The notes under the pieces were generated by a model, which was given only the letters and a program-made list of their open reading frames with translations, was not told the DNA's origin and ran no database searches. Below, piece by piece: positions 46,503 to 59,800 of a stretch of DNA of 64,000 bases. Source of the stretch: Calliopsis andreniformis (Eukaryota > Arthropoda > Insecta > Hymenoptera > Andrenidae); NCBI RefSeq assembly GCF_051401765.1, contig NC_135064.1, forward strand, positions 25,828,001 to 25,892,000. The letters are read 5' to 3'. Position numbers and translations under genes: made by a program. The number at the start of each line of letters is the position of its first letter. Within the stretch, counting starts at the first letter, position 1.

Positions 46503-49500
46503 ATGGAAAATTTTGATGAGATCAGGTTGGTGAAGTATTCATAGACGAAATTTGTTATATTTTCTAATATAAATATCTACTAATATTTTTTTCTTTAGTA
46601 TGCAACAAGCTTTTGAAGATTTCTTTAAAAAGAAAAGTATAGAGGAACAATGTACAGAAGAACATTTGATGCATCTTCACGAAGCCTTTTTGGTATACTT
46701 AGAATACTAGATAATTTATCACACTTGTCTTCAAAATTAATTTTTGTCATTGCACTCGATACAATGCAAAAAGTTTGATTTTATCATAACTTAAAATACT
46801 CTTTTACAGACTTCAACAAACGAAGAAATGAATATTTCTCAATTACATGATGCTTTCGAAAATATATTAAACATTCATATGCCATCAGATGAATTTGAAA
46901 TTTTATTTAAAAAAGTAAGAATATAAAAAAAATAATTATTTTATTCAGTTTATCAGGAGACTTGACAGAACCTTGCACCACATACCTATTTTCCTATTTA
47001 TTAATTACAGATCAATTTTAAGAGAGATGGAAATATTACATGGGATGAATTTATTTCATATTTGTTGATCGAATTTCAAAAAAAGGATACTGCTTTACAA
47101 TGGCAAATATTGAAACTTCCAATAACTGGTGTTCCTGAACTTTTAAAATCACGTCACCGTACACCTATACATAAAATTACATTTTGTCCTGAAGTTTTAC
47201 CTGTATAAATACAGACATTCAATGTTCTTAAGTATTTATACTCAATATAACTCTTGTCATTTAAATTTAGGACAGAACTACAAGTTTTCAAAGAGGATCT
47301 TACTTAACAATTACTAAAGAAGGAATTATAAACTACTGGTCACTGGATTTAGAATATGAACATACTGCACAATCTGTAAATCGTTAGTGTTCTAATTTCT
47401 TGCAGTATAAATGTCTCTATCCCCTTTTTGTCAAAATTTCTATTTTTTTTCAGCATATTTAAGAGTACAACAAACTTTAATAACTGATATGATTGCGATG
47501 CCTGATGTACAGACAGTGTGTACAAGTTCTACTGAGTGCGATTTAAGATTTTATGATACTATGGCAAAGAAATTTGATCTTCGAGTGGTGGTATGTTACA
47601 CTTCCATTAAATATTCATTATTCCAATAAACAATATTTCTTTTGTCTTAGATATCAGGTTTAGAAAGTGCAGTCACTTGTATGTACTATTACTTCAGCAA
47701 AAATATCAAAGAAGATTCATACATTTTACTTGGGAACATGCGTGGATCTGTTGCAATTCTATCTTTTAGTCCTGTAGATAGAGGACCATTCAAACAAGTA
47801 CCTCAACGCGATACATTATTCATTCGCTATGAATCTATTGTTAAGGCAAGTGATTTCTTGTTTTGTACAGTCCTTGAAACATCATTCTACTAAAAATATT
47901 CTGTTACAGGGTGAAATACAAGCAATAAAAATTATAGAATTTAAATGTGTCCATACAGATTGGGTAAAACAAGTTGCATACTGTGATAGTTTGAGATCCT
48001 TTCTATCTAGTAGCAGATGTTGTAGTTGTTCTCTTTTACTCAGTGATCTTACAGGATCAAAAATTCAATACAAATTTAGAGTTAACATGGGTATTACTTG
48101 TTTCACTGTTTGTGAAGGTACGTAGAAGAAAGTAAATATCCATTTTTATTTTAAAGGATATAGTGTAATTTCTTTGCTCTCATAATACTAATATTTAGAG
48201 AGTCAAATATTAGTAACTGGTGGACCAGATTGCATTGTTCGGGTTTGGAACCCTTTTGTAACAAAACGACCAAATAGTACATTTCAAGGACACCATGCAG
48301 CTATTTGTGCTTTAACACTTCAAAATGCTGGTAAACGCGTGTATTCTCTTTCAAACGATAAATGCATCAAAGTGTGGGACGTATTAGCTCAATCTTGTAT
48401 TCAGGTTTTATTAATAATCTTAATAAGATATGGACATCTTTCATTTGTAACATGGCCTTAACATTAAACGTTATTTGTATTAGATAATATTAATCGAATG
48501 CTTTCACAGTAACTGTAATTAAAATTGCATTTTATGTAGACATACAATGGTCTTCCTGGCGAACTAGGTGAACACACATCAATGACCATAGTTTACAATC
48601 CACTGAATCATAAAATGATTATTGCTAGCGCAATGATTGCAGTGATTGTTTGTGATCCTGTAATCAATGAAGAAATATCTGATGGTTTTACACATACAAA
48701 AGCTGTTAGCTGTGTTCTTTACAATTATCTTTATAAAGTGGTACTTCATTATATTTTTTTAATACAGTCATATTTTACTGTAAAGCATCTCAATAAGTTA
48801 TTTATTAATCTAGATAGTTTCTACTGGAATGGATTCTTGTATAATAGTGTGGGACCCTTGGGTCGGAAATCGTTTATACTTAGTAACTCATGCACACAGT
48901 CAGTTTTTATATGGTCAATATGATGATATTGAAATTACAGCAGCTTGTTTCGATGAATCTGAGCAACTGCTAGTAACAGGTGCTCGTGATGGATCATTAA
49001 AAATATGGAATTTTAATACTGGTACTTGTTTGCGTAACATGGCAATTGATAATGAATGGTATGTATCTTTTCTTTACTTGAACTTCTTTGATGTATTCAA
49101 TATATTTACACATATTACTTTGATTTCTTAATATAGTGAAATTACAAGTATAGCTTGGCTAGAAAATCGAATTTTATGTAGCGGTTGGAATCGTGAGGTC
49201 ATAGAATTCGCGACTTCGGATACAAATATATACAAAAAGAATTGGGGAGTAAGGCACACTGATCATATTCTATGCTCTGCTGTCTGGTTTCCTCAAGTTT
49301 TAGCAACAGCGACTTACAATGGCGAGATAATACTTTGGAGATTAGAAACAGGCCAACCCTATAGGAAATATAAAGTCAATGATCCAACATCAAGGTGAGT
49401 TGATCAAAAATAAAAAATAGCATTTATACTTTTTAAAGAACGTAATATTACAAACAGTTGTAACATGATTAATATTACATAGATTCAGCGTAAGATACTT

Positions 49501-51093
49501 AGAAAATGATACAAATGACCAAATGTATAAATCTAAGGAAACTGAAAGAGAACGCATAAGTTTTAGAAAAAGGTAACATTTCATGTTTTATAATTAGACG
49601 ACTTTAATAAAACTTATATATGTATATAATTGTTATATACAACAGATATCATACAGCCTCTAAACATCAGGAATCAGCATTGAACATTATACGAATTGTT
49701 GCTGTTCGAACAATGATATTTTTGAATGCACGACCAGTTAGGCCTAATGTTGGAACATTATTAGTTTCGCTTGATTCTGGTTTAATACAAGTTTGGACTC
49801 ATCATCCTGCCGGTGGATTTTTAGAAGCGTTCTCAGTTATTCACAGTGTAGGTGATTGTGCATTATCATTAGCAACTGATCCTGACAATTATTTCCTTGT
49901 AACAGGTAAATGAATCAAACTAATATGTATTTTTTACAATAAGATTTAATAATTCTAAATTATAATATTGAATATAAGAAAGTGATAAACTGTTTATTGT
50001 CTAGGACATAATGCAGGATACATAAAAGTTTGGTATCTCGCAAATTATTTAGTGCCAAATCCTCCTAAAATGCAAATACCTCTTCTAAATTTAGAATTTC
50101 CATTTTTATGGAAAGACAAAATTCTTGGAAGAGCTAAGAGAGCAGTACGAGATCAGCCTTTACCGCTATTACTTTCTTCTGTACGTGGACACTTGGAACC
50201 TGTTACATCTATTCAGTTAATTCCTGACGCACGCATCATTGCTAGGTAATAAAAATGCTACAAAAATAACATATTCCTTTTCTCCAGTTCATTACGTGAA
50301 CTACAGTCCATTTTTAAAACATAACTTTCTTAATTATATTCAAGTGGAAGTACAGATTATACGGTACGCTTATGGACACTGGGAGGTCGTTACATATCGA
50401 CCCTCGGAACATTCAAAGCATGGTCAACGATTTTACCTACAATTCCAGCGCATAAATATTTCAAAGATTACAGATATCCACTGGATGTTAAGAGATTCGC
50501 GAGTTCTACTACAATGAAAGTAAATGATTCAATTTGTATCGATAGGCACTTGAATAAATATGGCAGTTATTTATTAAATTGTATTAATATTCGATCATGA
50601 AAAGGTTCTTGATGGAGGAATCGTAAGATCAGAATCTAAGAGTGAGAGTACAGATATTCTGAACGTCGTTCCTGAAGAACGTCCCATCCTAGATGGAAGA
50701 AGATTAACTATTTCAGTTATGGATAAATCAGTGCTAATGATTTTCTCAGAGCGTCCAATTTTAGACAATTCTTTGCCATACGTTAGTATATTTAATATAA
50801 TTTTACTAACAGTAAAGCAAATTCATTAGAAGTACTTTTTTGTTAAAAACAATGCTTTAGATACCTATATACACGCACTTAAGGTTAAGACCTTTGGAAA
50901 TAGTTCCGACGCCAAAATTACCACCACTTCTTCAAAAGCAAAAAGATTTGCTGTAAGTCCCTTAAGCTATATTTCCGATTGATTTAAATATATTAAACTT
51001 ATCTATATATTTCCATATTTAAATGATTATCATTAATAATTTATGTGGAAATACTTTGCATGCATAACATTTTTCAGTCAAAAACGCAAGTAA
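46503..51093 (+). CDS. EF-hand/WD40 protein of the WDR49/WDR64/WDY family
   Basis: Large WD-repeat protein with an N-terminal EF-hand region, the architecture of WDR49, WDR64 and Drosophila WDY (WD repeat protein on the Y chromosome, testis-expressed). Exons: 46503-46525, 46599-46692, 46810-46914, 47011-47202, 47271-47382, 47454-47590, 47651-47845, 47910-48117, 48199-48404, 48540-48740, 48814-49058, 49137-49394, 49483-49572, 49646-49905, 50005-50245, 50345-50519, 50605-50781, 50861-50952, 51078-51093; 3027 nt, 1008 aa. The EF-hand loop ([12 protein letters not shown]) has Asn and Lys at positions 1 and 3, so calcium binding is doubtful. WD repeats are clear ([65 protein letters not shown]). 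The intron after 47845 has a GC donor. Which vertebrate paralogue is closest I cannot decide; a sperm-flagellar role is inferred. Confidence 0.85.
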
Positions 51094-51551
51094 AACTTAG
51101 AAGACTGTCATGTGCGAAAAGGGAGTTGCACACAAAGTACAAGCTTTAAAATATTTGATCAACAAGAAAATTGTTTCGTTAATAATTGAATAAAGCCTAC
51201 TTTTACTAAGAAATATCATGCATTTAAACGTTTATTAATCCATATTTGTTAATGACGATTCCACTTTCTTTTTTATCAATTTCAGTATAATATAAACAAT
51301 ACATAAATAAGAAAAATGGTAAAATTCAATAGAAATGGTAAAAAATAGTACATATGCACGGGGAATTTTAAAGCTGCAGTCTTACATTTGTTTATATAAA
51401 ATGGTAAATCGAATATTTTCGTTTCAACGCTATTATGCTGTAACATCAATTCTATATCACATACAATTACAGTATAGGATACTGCAAGCATTCTCATCAT
51501 GAAGGCACATGAAATTAACAACACTGTATTTTAACAAAAAGTATGTACCTT
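51094..51551. other. Convergent 3' region, WDY-type gene and INCENP
   Basis: 458 bp between the stop codons; AT-rich with one good AATAAA for the + strand gene. Nothing else seen. Confidence 0.5.
51189..51194 (+). promoter_or_regulatory. Polyadenylation signal AATAAA
   Basis: Canonical hexamer 95 bases after the WDY-type stop codon, on the sense strand, before the convergent INCENP gene. Confidence 0.5.
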
Positions 51552-54500
51552 TTATTCGTCCATCATGGAATAACGCGGTGGCGTTTTCCAGATTGCACTG
51601 GATGTACGCTTTAATCTACTTCTGTCTATACCTTGGAATAATTGTGTCAAATCAGGTGTGCACTTCTTGGTATCAAAAAATTTGAATACTGCCTTCTCTG
51701 AAATGTATCGTTGCATCGCGAGTTGTGCTCTACGTACTTGCGCTGAAATTAATCGAAGCAAAATTGTTTTTAATTAGCATAAAATGATTTCTATTACAAG
51801 TAAAAGTGATACTCACGCTGTGCCCAGTATGGAATTGCATGTTTTGGTCTGGATTCATCATCTGATTCATCATCGTCGGGTTCACTATCCAAAACGTAAT
51901 TTGTTGGACCATGTTTATTGCCATATTTTGCCTAAAACATCCAATTAATATTCATGAATTGTTCAATCTATATTAAGATATTTCTTTGAAAAAAATATTC
52001 TGTACATGCAAATATTTTGAGTATAAATCTAAGCTTACTTGTGCCAAAAGCATTTGGTTTTTAGCTCTTACAGCTTCAGCAGCAGCCTGTTGTTGAGCCC
52101 TTACTTCAACCTCTCTTCGTTTCTCAGCCTCCTGTTCTCTGCGTCTTTGTTCAGCTAATATACGTTCCGCTTCTTCTTGTTCTTGTAGACGTTGTAAACG
52201 TTGTTGTTCTTCTTGTCTTCTTCTTTCTTCTTTTTCCTTTAATTTCCAGTAAATCAAAATCATTAACATTTCTGAACTCAATTTCAGTATCAAATGTTTA
52301 TTAAGATTGTTAAACACATACCTGAGCTCGTTGCAATTGCGCCATACGTTTCTTCTCCATTTCTTCACGTTGTTTTTCCTGCATCTGTTGTGCTAATCGG
52401 GCTCTTTCCTCTCTTTCCTTTTCAACCTTTTGACGTTTCTCCAACTCTTGTTTCTCCTTTGCTTCTCTCGCTAACTTATTCTTTAGTTCCTTCTCTTGCC
52501 TTTTCCTTTACATACAAAAATCACGTATATTTTGCATATTTAAAAAAATAATAATAAACTAGAATTAAACAGAACATTACACATTATATTTATGATTGCT
52601 TTACCTTCTTTTTTCTTCCATTTGAGTTCTTAATGCTTCTTCTCGTTTTTTCCTAGCATTGTCATCGTTCAATTTTCGTTTTTTCTCCTCCAATTTATCT
52701 ATCGAATTACGTCTATTAACAGATTTTGGAGCTTGAACGAAGGAGTCCACTGATGTGATAATATTTGCACGTGTAGCACTGAAAGCTTTATAATTCTGAA
52801 ATCAACACAGTGTTAAGTGTTATTATAAATATAAATTAAGAAAAATAAAATCAAATAAAATAAAGCTTACATTTGTAATAGTTTGATTTGGAGTTTGTGG
52901 AATACGATTAACAGACATTGGCAACTGAGTTTTTATTTTCCCTAATGGAGTCGTTTTTAGTTGTTGCTGCTTGAGATTCAGCTTTTCAATAGGAACTGTC
53001 GCTTTACCAAGTTTTTGTAGCCCTTGCATTTTATTCTAAGAAAGAATCGTGAAAAAATATACTTGTAAAACTTTTTAATATTATATGCAGAAATTTCCAT
53101 AAATAGATATCTTATAAAATATTTTAATTACCTCTTTGTATTCATCGACATCTTTGACTTGCTTTGCTAACGAGATTTTCTTAGCCTTTGCTAATGATTT
53201 CCGTGCTAATTTGTGAGCAACTGATTTTTCTGTAGCTTTTATACTTTCCGAGGACTCTGCTTGTGCAGCAGCTATGGCACGTGTTTTTGTTCTGGTAATT
53301 CTAGTTGGTGCATCAATTTCAATAGTTGCTTTAGGGCTATTTAAACCGGCTTGTTCAAAGGCCTCAACCCTTTTCTTCACTGATTCTTTGGCGTAAGGAC
53401 TAAACAAAGCATTTGATTTGTATGTATTTCTTATATCCTGAAGACTCGGGCCTGTATTTTTCTCCTTCAAAGGTTTTACAGGTGTACCAAGTACTTCATC
53501 TTCACTTGACGTCTCGGACTTCGTTATTTGCTTCTGTCGTTTCTTGACCTCTTGTCTTTTAATGTTTTTTCTAGGTTTCTTTATTTCGGGCGATGATTCG
53601 TCTTCTGTGATTAATTCGTCGAATTCCTTATTTATCATGGCTTCTTTCAATTTTTGCATCCTGTCCTGCAGGGTCTTCGAATTAGGTGATACAGCCTTGG
53701 AGGTTCTAGGCGATTTCTGTTGAGGCTTCACTTCAGGTACTTTCCATTGAGTGTTATCTCTATTCTCTGTGCTATTGCTGATTTTTTTAGTAATTGTTAC
53801 AGTTTCATTTAGTTTTATCGCCGATAACGGTTCCAAAACTACTGTTGCATTCATCATTTTATGCGCAACGAAAGTGGAATTTAAGTTCATTGTGGAATTC
53901 ATAATGGGCGTAGGTTTTCCAATCGCATCTTCGTACATTGAATGTTCTTCGATGTCAACGTCTTTAGGAGCAATCACTGTATCATCTATAATATTATCAG
54001 ATTCCTTAATACTTAAATCGTTTGTATGCGATAAAGTTCTTTTTCTGCTAGAACTTCGCGTTGACCTAGACGAAGATTGTAACACTTCATTCTTTATTTC
54101 TTGTGTTATACTTTCTTTTGCTGGAAGACTGTTCTGTGAATTTGTATCTGATAATTTTTTTACATTACTTTCTCCCAAGATGGTTTCTTCTGTCTTACTT
54201 TGTTTCCTAGGCCCTTGGGTACCTTCTTCATCCGAGCTGCTTCTTGTAAACTTTTTTCTTTTAGTTTGGCTTTCACGTGTTTTCTAAAAATGAGAAAAAG
54301 TATAATGTACAAGAGCTACCATGCTTTATGATAAATGAAAGATAGGCTACTAACTTTTACCTTGCTTTCTTCGTTAAAGTCTGACGGCCTTCTCAATTTC
54401 TTATTAAGAGAAAGTGATTGCTGCTTTTTAATATTATTTACTGCTTTCTTTGATGCTTCTCTTCTCGATCTACTAAATGTCATTTCCATAGTGGTATCTT

Positions 54501-54825
54501 TGTTCCCATCTTCTTCGTTGTCTTTAATTTCTGTCTTATTATTTACTGCAATAGACTCCCTCAATGTATTATCAATAACGATAACATCATTCTCAGGAAT
54601 GGTTTCAATGCGTTGCGCTCCTCTTTTTCTCAACACTTTCGGTGTTTTGGTAATTAATGGTCCAGATGCTGATTGTGGTATTTGAGTGAGTAAATTATTC
54701 AAATAATCTAAAGCACCTTCTAAATTGTCATTAATAGATTTCTTAACTTCCATGCAATGATTATGAATATCTAAAATATCCTTAGCAATCATTGCTTTAA
54801 TTCTGTTCTTAGACCGAGTACCCAT
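51552..54825 (-). CDS. INCENP: INCENP, inner centromere protein
   Basis: Scaffold of the chromosomal passenger complex; it binds survivin/borealin through its N-terminus and activates Aurora B through its C-terminal IN-box. Exons from the 5' end: 54825-54361, 54283-53132, 53035-52871, 52795-52605, 52505-52322, 52236-52039, 51931-51817, 51742-51552; 2661 nt, 886 aa. The N-terminal helical segment (IKAMIAKDILDIHNHCMEVK) fits the CEN module. A long Lys/Ser-rich disordered middle follows, then a highly charged single-helix/coiled-coil region (about residues 595-785). The IN-box begins at PKHAIPYWAQ (IPYW 818-821) and contains LKRTSSAIW; TSS at 870-872 is the Aurora B phosphorylation motif. The two acceptors before the coiled-coil exons (AAAG|GAA) have weak pyrimidine tracts. 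178- and 116-codon frames on the + strand here are antisense shadows. Confidence 0.93.
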
Positions 54826-56832
54826 GTTTGAAACCTAGAAGAAATATATATCCTTTAATATACATGTACATGCATTCTTTCAATAAACTATAGTATAACA
54901 ACAGTATAACTTAACAACAAAAACATACAGGACTAAGTTGCAACATCCCACTTGTTAAAATAAGCATTTACAGGTAATTCGTTTTCAAATAATCAACTAT
55001 TCCACGAAACAACAACGAAATAATACTATTATTACAATTGACGATTGCCGATAAAATCAATTTCACCGCATGTGCGTCTTCAACAAAGCTTATTTTCCGT
55101 TACTCCATTAGATTCATAACCATATTTAATATAAGACTGATGTCGAGTTAATTGTTAAACACAAATATCTAGAAAAGCTATAGGAGGGATATTAGAGCAT
55201 GTTAATAGGTAATAATGTACACAGAAAGAATAAATGAGGCAAATTAAGGATTACTCCTTAACATATTTACTTACTTTCTATATTTCTAAGAAGGGAGTAA
55301 ATTGTCAATACAGAGTTTCACGACGAGGATACATGTAGTTACAAGATTAATATCTTTCAATGACACAGTGCACGAAAGCAAGGAAAACTGTAACGACAAT
55401 CTCCATTTCGTGGCGCGGGCGGGACTATACAAGTTTGCTCCTGTCTATAACGTCTTTTCGGTTCAATTTGAATCACTTTCTTAAGCGCCATCTGTTCTCC
55501 CGGGCCCGCCACATTTCTCTAGAGCGATTTAAATTACCCTCCGCTGTGTTTCAATTGGTTGAGGAAGCGTTCCCTCTGGTGACTTATGACTCTATTCAGA
55601 GGAGGCCCTATACATGTGGCAAGGAGCACAAATTTGAATGTTTCTTTACTGAGACTGAGATCAATAATTTATATCATATTTACATGATAGACATATGTAC
55701 ATGATTATAAATTTTTGGAACCCCAACCTGACCCGAAATTGAATTCTGCTTTCAGTAACAAGTAGTGCAAATGAGGTAGGGTAAAAATGAAATGATTTAT
55801 AATAAATTTAAGTTTAATTAAAATTAAACTAAGTTACAATGAATCTCATCTTGATATCGTTATCAATGTGATTTGGTACATAATGAAACAGTAATGATAT
55901 AATGAATTCGTAATTGGCGCTATTTTTCTGTACATAATTTATTTTTTCCTTCAGTTACATTTGATAAAAAACTCGTTATTTGTAATTATTTTTCTTAAGA
56001 TTGAATCTACTTTTGAAGTTTAACTTCTGTAAGTATTAGTATAGTTGTAAATATTTCCAAATAGTGAACACTTCAAATGAGCTCTAGTTTAATACAAAAT
56101 TTTGCAATAAATAATAGAATTATTATTTGGAGTAATTATATGCTACAAAGTTTTGTAATTCATAAGTTCAAAGTTTTTTTAAATACAGTTTGATTCATGA
56201 ATGATTAGAAGATGTAATAGAATTGTTTCTTATGCTGTATTATATCAGAGCTGTTTTTAACATAAATATAGTTTATTCTAAAAGTTTGACAATGGAAATT
56301 GTAGTTTAGAAACATCGTTTAACTACATGTATACGAGAACAATACTTTTTCTCCATTTATTATAAAAAATTTATTTTAATAACAATAAAATTCTTAAAAT
56401 TTTGTATGTTTAAAAATCTTTATTGCTTGATTTATCATCGCCTTAAACTGGAATATAATATATTCTTTTATGTAAGAACGAATTTTTATTGAAATTGTAA
56501 CAGAAAATAATATATTTTTTTCAATTACACTTTACACTTCAATTTTTGAAGATAAATATTGCACTGATTATTGATAATAAGTGTATTCGAATAGATATTA
56601 AATATATAATTAAATACAGAATTTATAGAACGCCAGCGTTCTTATGATGAACAAATATTATCTGATTTTTCATATAATATACATAATAATTGAAAGTTCT
56701 TCTATTGCTTTCAAACGTAAATACTATGACCTATATATTATACAATTTTTTTTTATGATAAAAATATTAGATCTGTATTTATAAAGTTTGATATTCTTAT
56801 GTCTTGCTTTAAACTTTAATATTAGTTTGTTT
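54826..56832. other. Intergenic region between INCENP and PDE2A
   Basis: About 2 kb between the INCENP start and the PDE2A stop (both -). The stretch at about 55380-55640 is less AT-rich and carries an ORF (55360-55704) without recognisable homology; it may be a promoter or UTR. The rest is very AT-rich with no visible repeats. Confidence 0.45.
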
Positions 56833-59800
56833 TTATTTTGATTCAACTGTAGAATTCTTTGATAGATCATTATTGCTTTGAGTATAAATTTGTAATACTT
56901 CTTCCTCAAAAGTAGGGTCAAGTAAAATGTCAATGCCTTTCATTCCCGTTTTTGTATATCTTTGAAATATAGCTTTAGACACTTCCCATAAATCTCGATT
57001 TTCTTTTAGCACATCTACGAGTGGATGTACCATTGGGAATAACGTGGAAAGATTACTAGAAAACACAAAATAAACGGGAAAACAATATAGAAGATCGCAC
57101 ATGAGATTTTTGTTAATTTATGTTAGTTATTTATCTATGAAATTGAAGAATGCTTATAAAAAAATAACATAATTAAGTTTTAAATAGTTTAAATTCATAA
57201 CGTTTTACTTACATGAAAAGCGGTATAACTATATTTGTAATAAATTGAACTTGAAGATCTGGTATAGAAGCCCGTTCTCTGTCCATCATTTCAATAGGAG
57301 AGCTACCCATACTTTTTTCCAAGTCTCCTTGTGAGAAGAATTCATCATAAATTTGCTCCTAATATAAGATACAATAAACATGCAACACATAATACATTAA
57401 AGTTTAAAAGTCTGATCTCTATTACAATAGCACTTCATTTAAAATTTTTAAACATTTCAATTAAACTTACTGCAGTCTTTTTGGAAACCTTCCAATGTTT
57501 AGTTTGATCGCTAAGATCACAACACGTCATAAGCATATCAAAAAATAATTTTCGTTGTTTACAGTCATTTCTGTCATATTTGTTTCTAACCATTTCTGTC
57601 TGTTTTTCTACTGTACGAAAATGAGATGCTAAATCAGTTGCAAGTATATTACTTCTTAACAGATCTAATGCTTCACTATATTCCTCACTATTAAAATTTT
57701 CAAATATATTGCAACCTTCTGTATTTAAAATACACATAGTTTGGGCCAGATGATGTCTCTGTTATCGGTAGTACACATGTTAATTACCATGTAGCAAAAT
57801 ATGATTACAAGATCCTCATTTTTAAAAACGTAAATTTACCTCCATCACAGAACCCTCGGAGCTGTAAAGACTTGCCAACACAGTACTACATTTGGTTTGA
57901 AAGGAATTGTTAGTTCCTCTATGATCTACATCGTGACATAAACAAGATACTAAAAAGACTAAGGCTTGTAAATGTGTCATATAATTTTCAGTAATAAGGT
58001 GTAAGTTTTTCATCAGTAGGTATGCAAAATGTGCCACGGAAAATGCATGCATCCAATTATGATAAGGTGCATCTCTGTATCCTTTTTTAACATACAGTAT
58101 AAATCTGTAAAATTTATGCAAATTAAGTCTTTGTTCTCAGCTTGATACCTTTATAATTATTAAAAACTTTATTACCTAGCTAAAGTTGATAATTTCATCT
58201 TCCAGTATTTAATAAGGCCTAAGTCATTAAACATTTTTATTGTATAACAAGGCATATGTTTATAAGGTACACTTCTAGGAGTGAACTGGAATTTATCGAA
58301 GTCTTTTAAATTGTGTTCATCTTTACAATTTAATAGGGCTTGAACAACATCTTCTTCTACCTGTAATTATAATAATATTTTGTTGAAAATAATCAAATTA
58401 TAATCAATTTCAAATTTTGTATACTCTCATATAAATTTACCTTCATATGATACATCATTACTTCATTACTCAATTTATTTCTTGCTTGAGCATCTTGCAT
58501 CTTCTTGTAAACAATGCTATGCATTATGGAAATTCCGCAATAAATACTAAATGCTGTTGCAACTTCTTCATCAAAAACGTCAAAGTACAATCCATCTTTC
58601 TTATTGCAGAGTTGTGCAACTCCTATAAAACATTTAATGATTTTCTATGATGCATTTTTAATATTAGAATGATATACAAGTCTTTGCTTACCAATAATTC
58701 CATTTTCGTCTCTAATTGGAAAGCATAAAATGTTTCTAGTTCTGAAACCTGTAACTTCATCTATCCCACGATAGAAAAGTGGATGTTCATACGCATTTCT
58801 AATGTTAAGCAAGTTGCCAGAAGTTGCGACATGCCCTGCTATACCTTGCCCTATAGGTATCCTCATTTCTTTCACAGACTGAAAGTAATTAGATTTTTAA
58901 TTTTATTGAAAAATATAAAATTCCATCTCTAAAGTTTAAACTCACTTCTTTCATGGCAATGCCATCAAACACCTTAGCCACTAAATCTTGTTGATCAGGA
59001 TCCAAAAGAAACAGTGAACATCGTTCTGCATTTGTTAAATTTCTAACTTCTACCATTATCTCCCTCAAAAGATCAGAAAAGTCTCCTATTTAAAAATAAT
59101 GAATATATGAATGTTTAAGTGTTACAGTAGCTATTATTATCATAAAAAATATTACCTAAATGTGTAAAAAGTTTCCTAGAAACAGCAAGTAATTTTTGAC
59201 ACTGATGTTTGAGTCTAGTTTCCTCATAACAAGTAAATGAATTTAGGAGAAATCCTAGGCAGAATCTATGTTGAAGAAAAAATTTCTAATTATATCTAAA
59301 GAAAAACATTTTGAACTGTAATTATCAGTATTTCATATATTTTTAAGATTTCTTTCTTTTTTTTTTAAATAATAAAAGGAAAAAGTTACCGAAAACATTC
59401 TTGAACTACTTCTGTACATCTTTGTATATTTTTATTTGTATTGTCATTATCAACCAACGAAACTACTAAAGCTGTATGGCTCTGCTTAGGATGTTGTACA
59501 GGAATTGTCAGAAATGAGTTTGACATTGGACATATTGACTGAAGATGACGTAATAATTCCTCATCGAGCATTGTTATATCCATAACTATTGGTTCTTTAT
59601 TCTGTACACTTTTATATAAAACATTATTTAATACCTGTAAGAGAAGCTTGATATTAAACAAGTAAAAATTATTTTAATTGTTAAATAGCTTAATGTTACC
59701 AAAAATTTTTACATATCATACATGTATTAGATCTTAAAATATGTTTATATTCACATAAGTTTCAGATATAATCAGTTTTTAAAATATAGATATAATCACT

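Noticed and set aside
53751..54287. 178-codon frame on the + strand
   Set aside because: Exactly antisense to the INCENP exon 54283-53132; its Leu/Ser/Phe-rich composition is the mirror of a Lys/Glu/Ser-rich coding exon.
55302..55704. Overlapping + strand frames of 60 and 114 codons upstream of INCENP
   Set aside because: No domain, overlapping frames, and located where an INCENP 5' UTR or promoter is expected; local GC richness alone explains the lack of stops.
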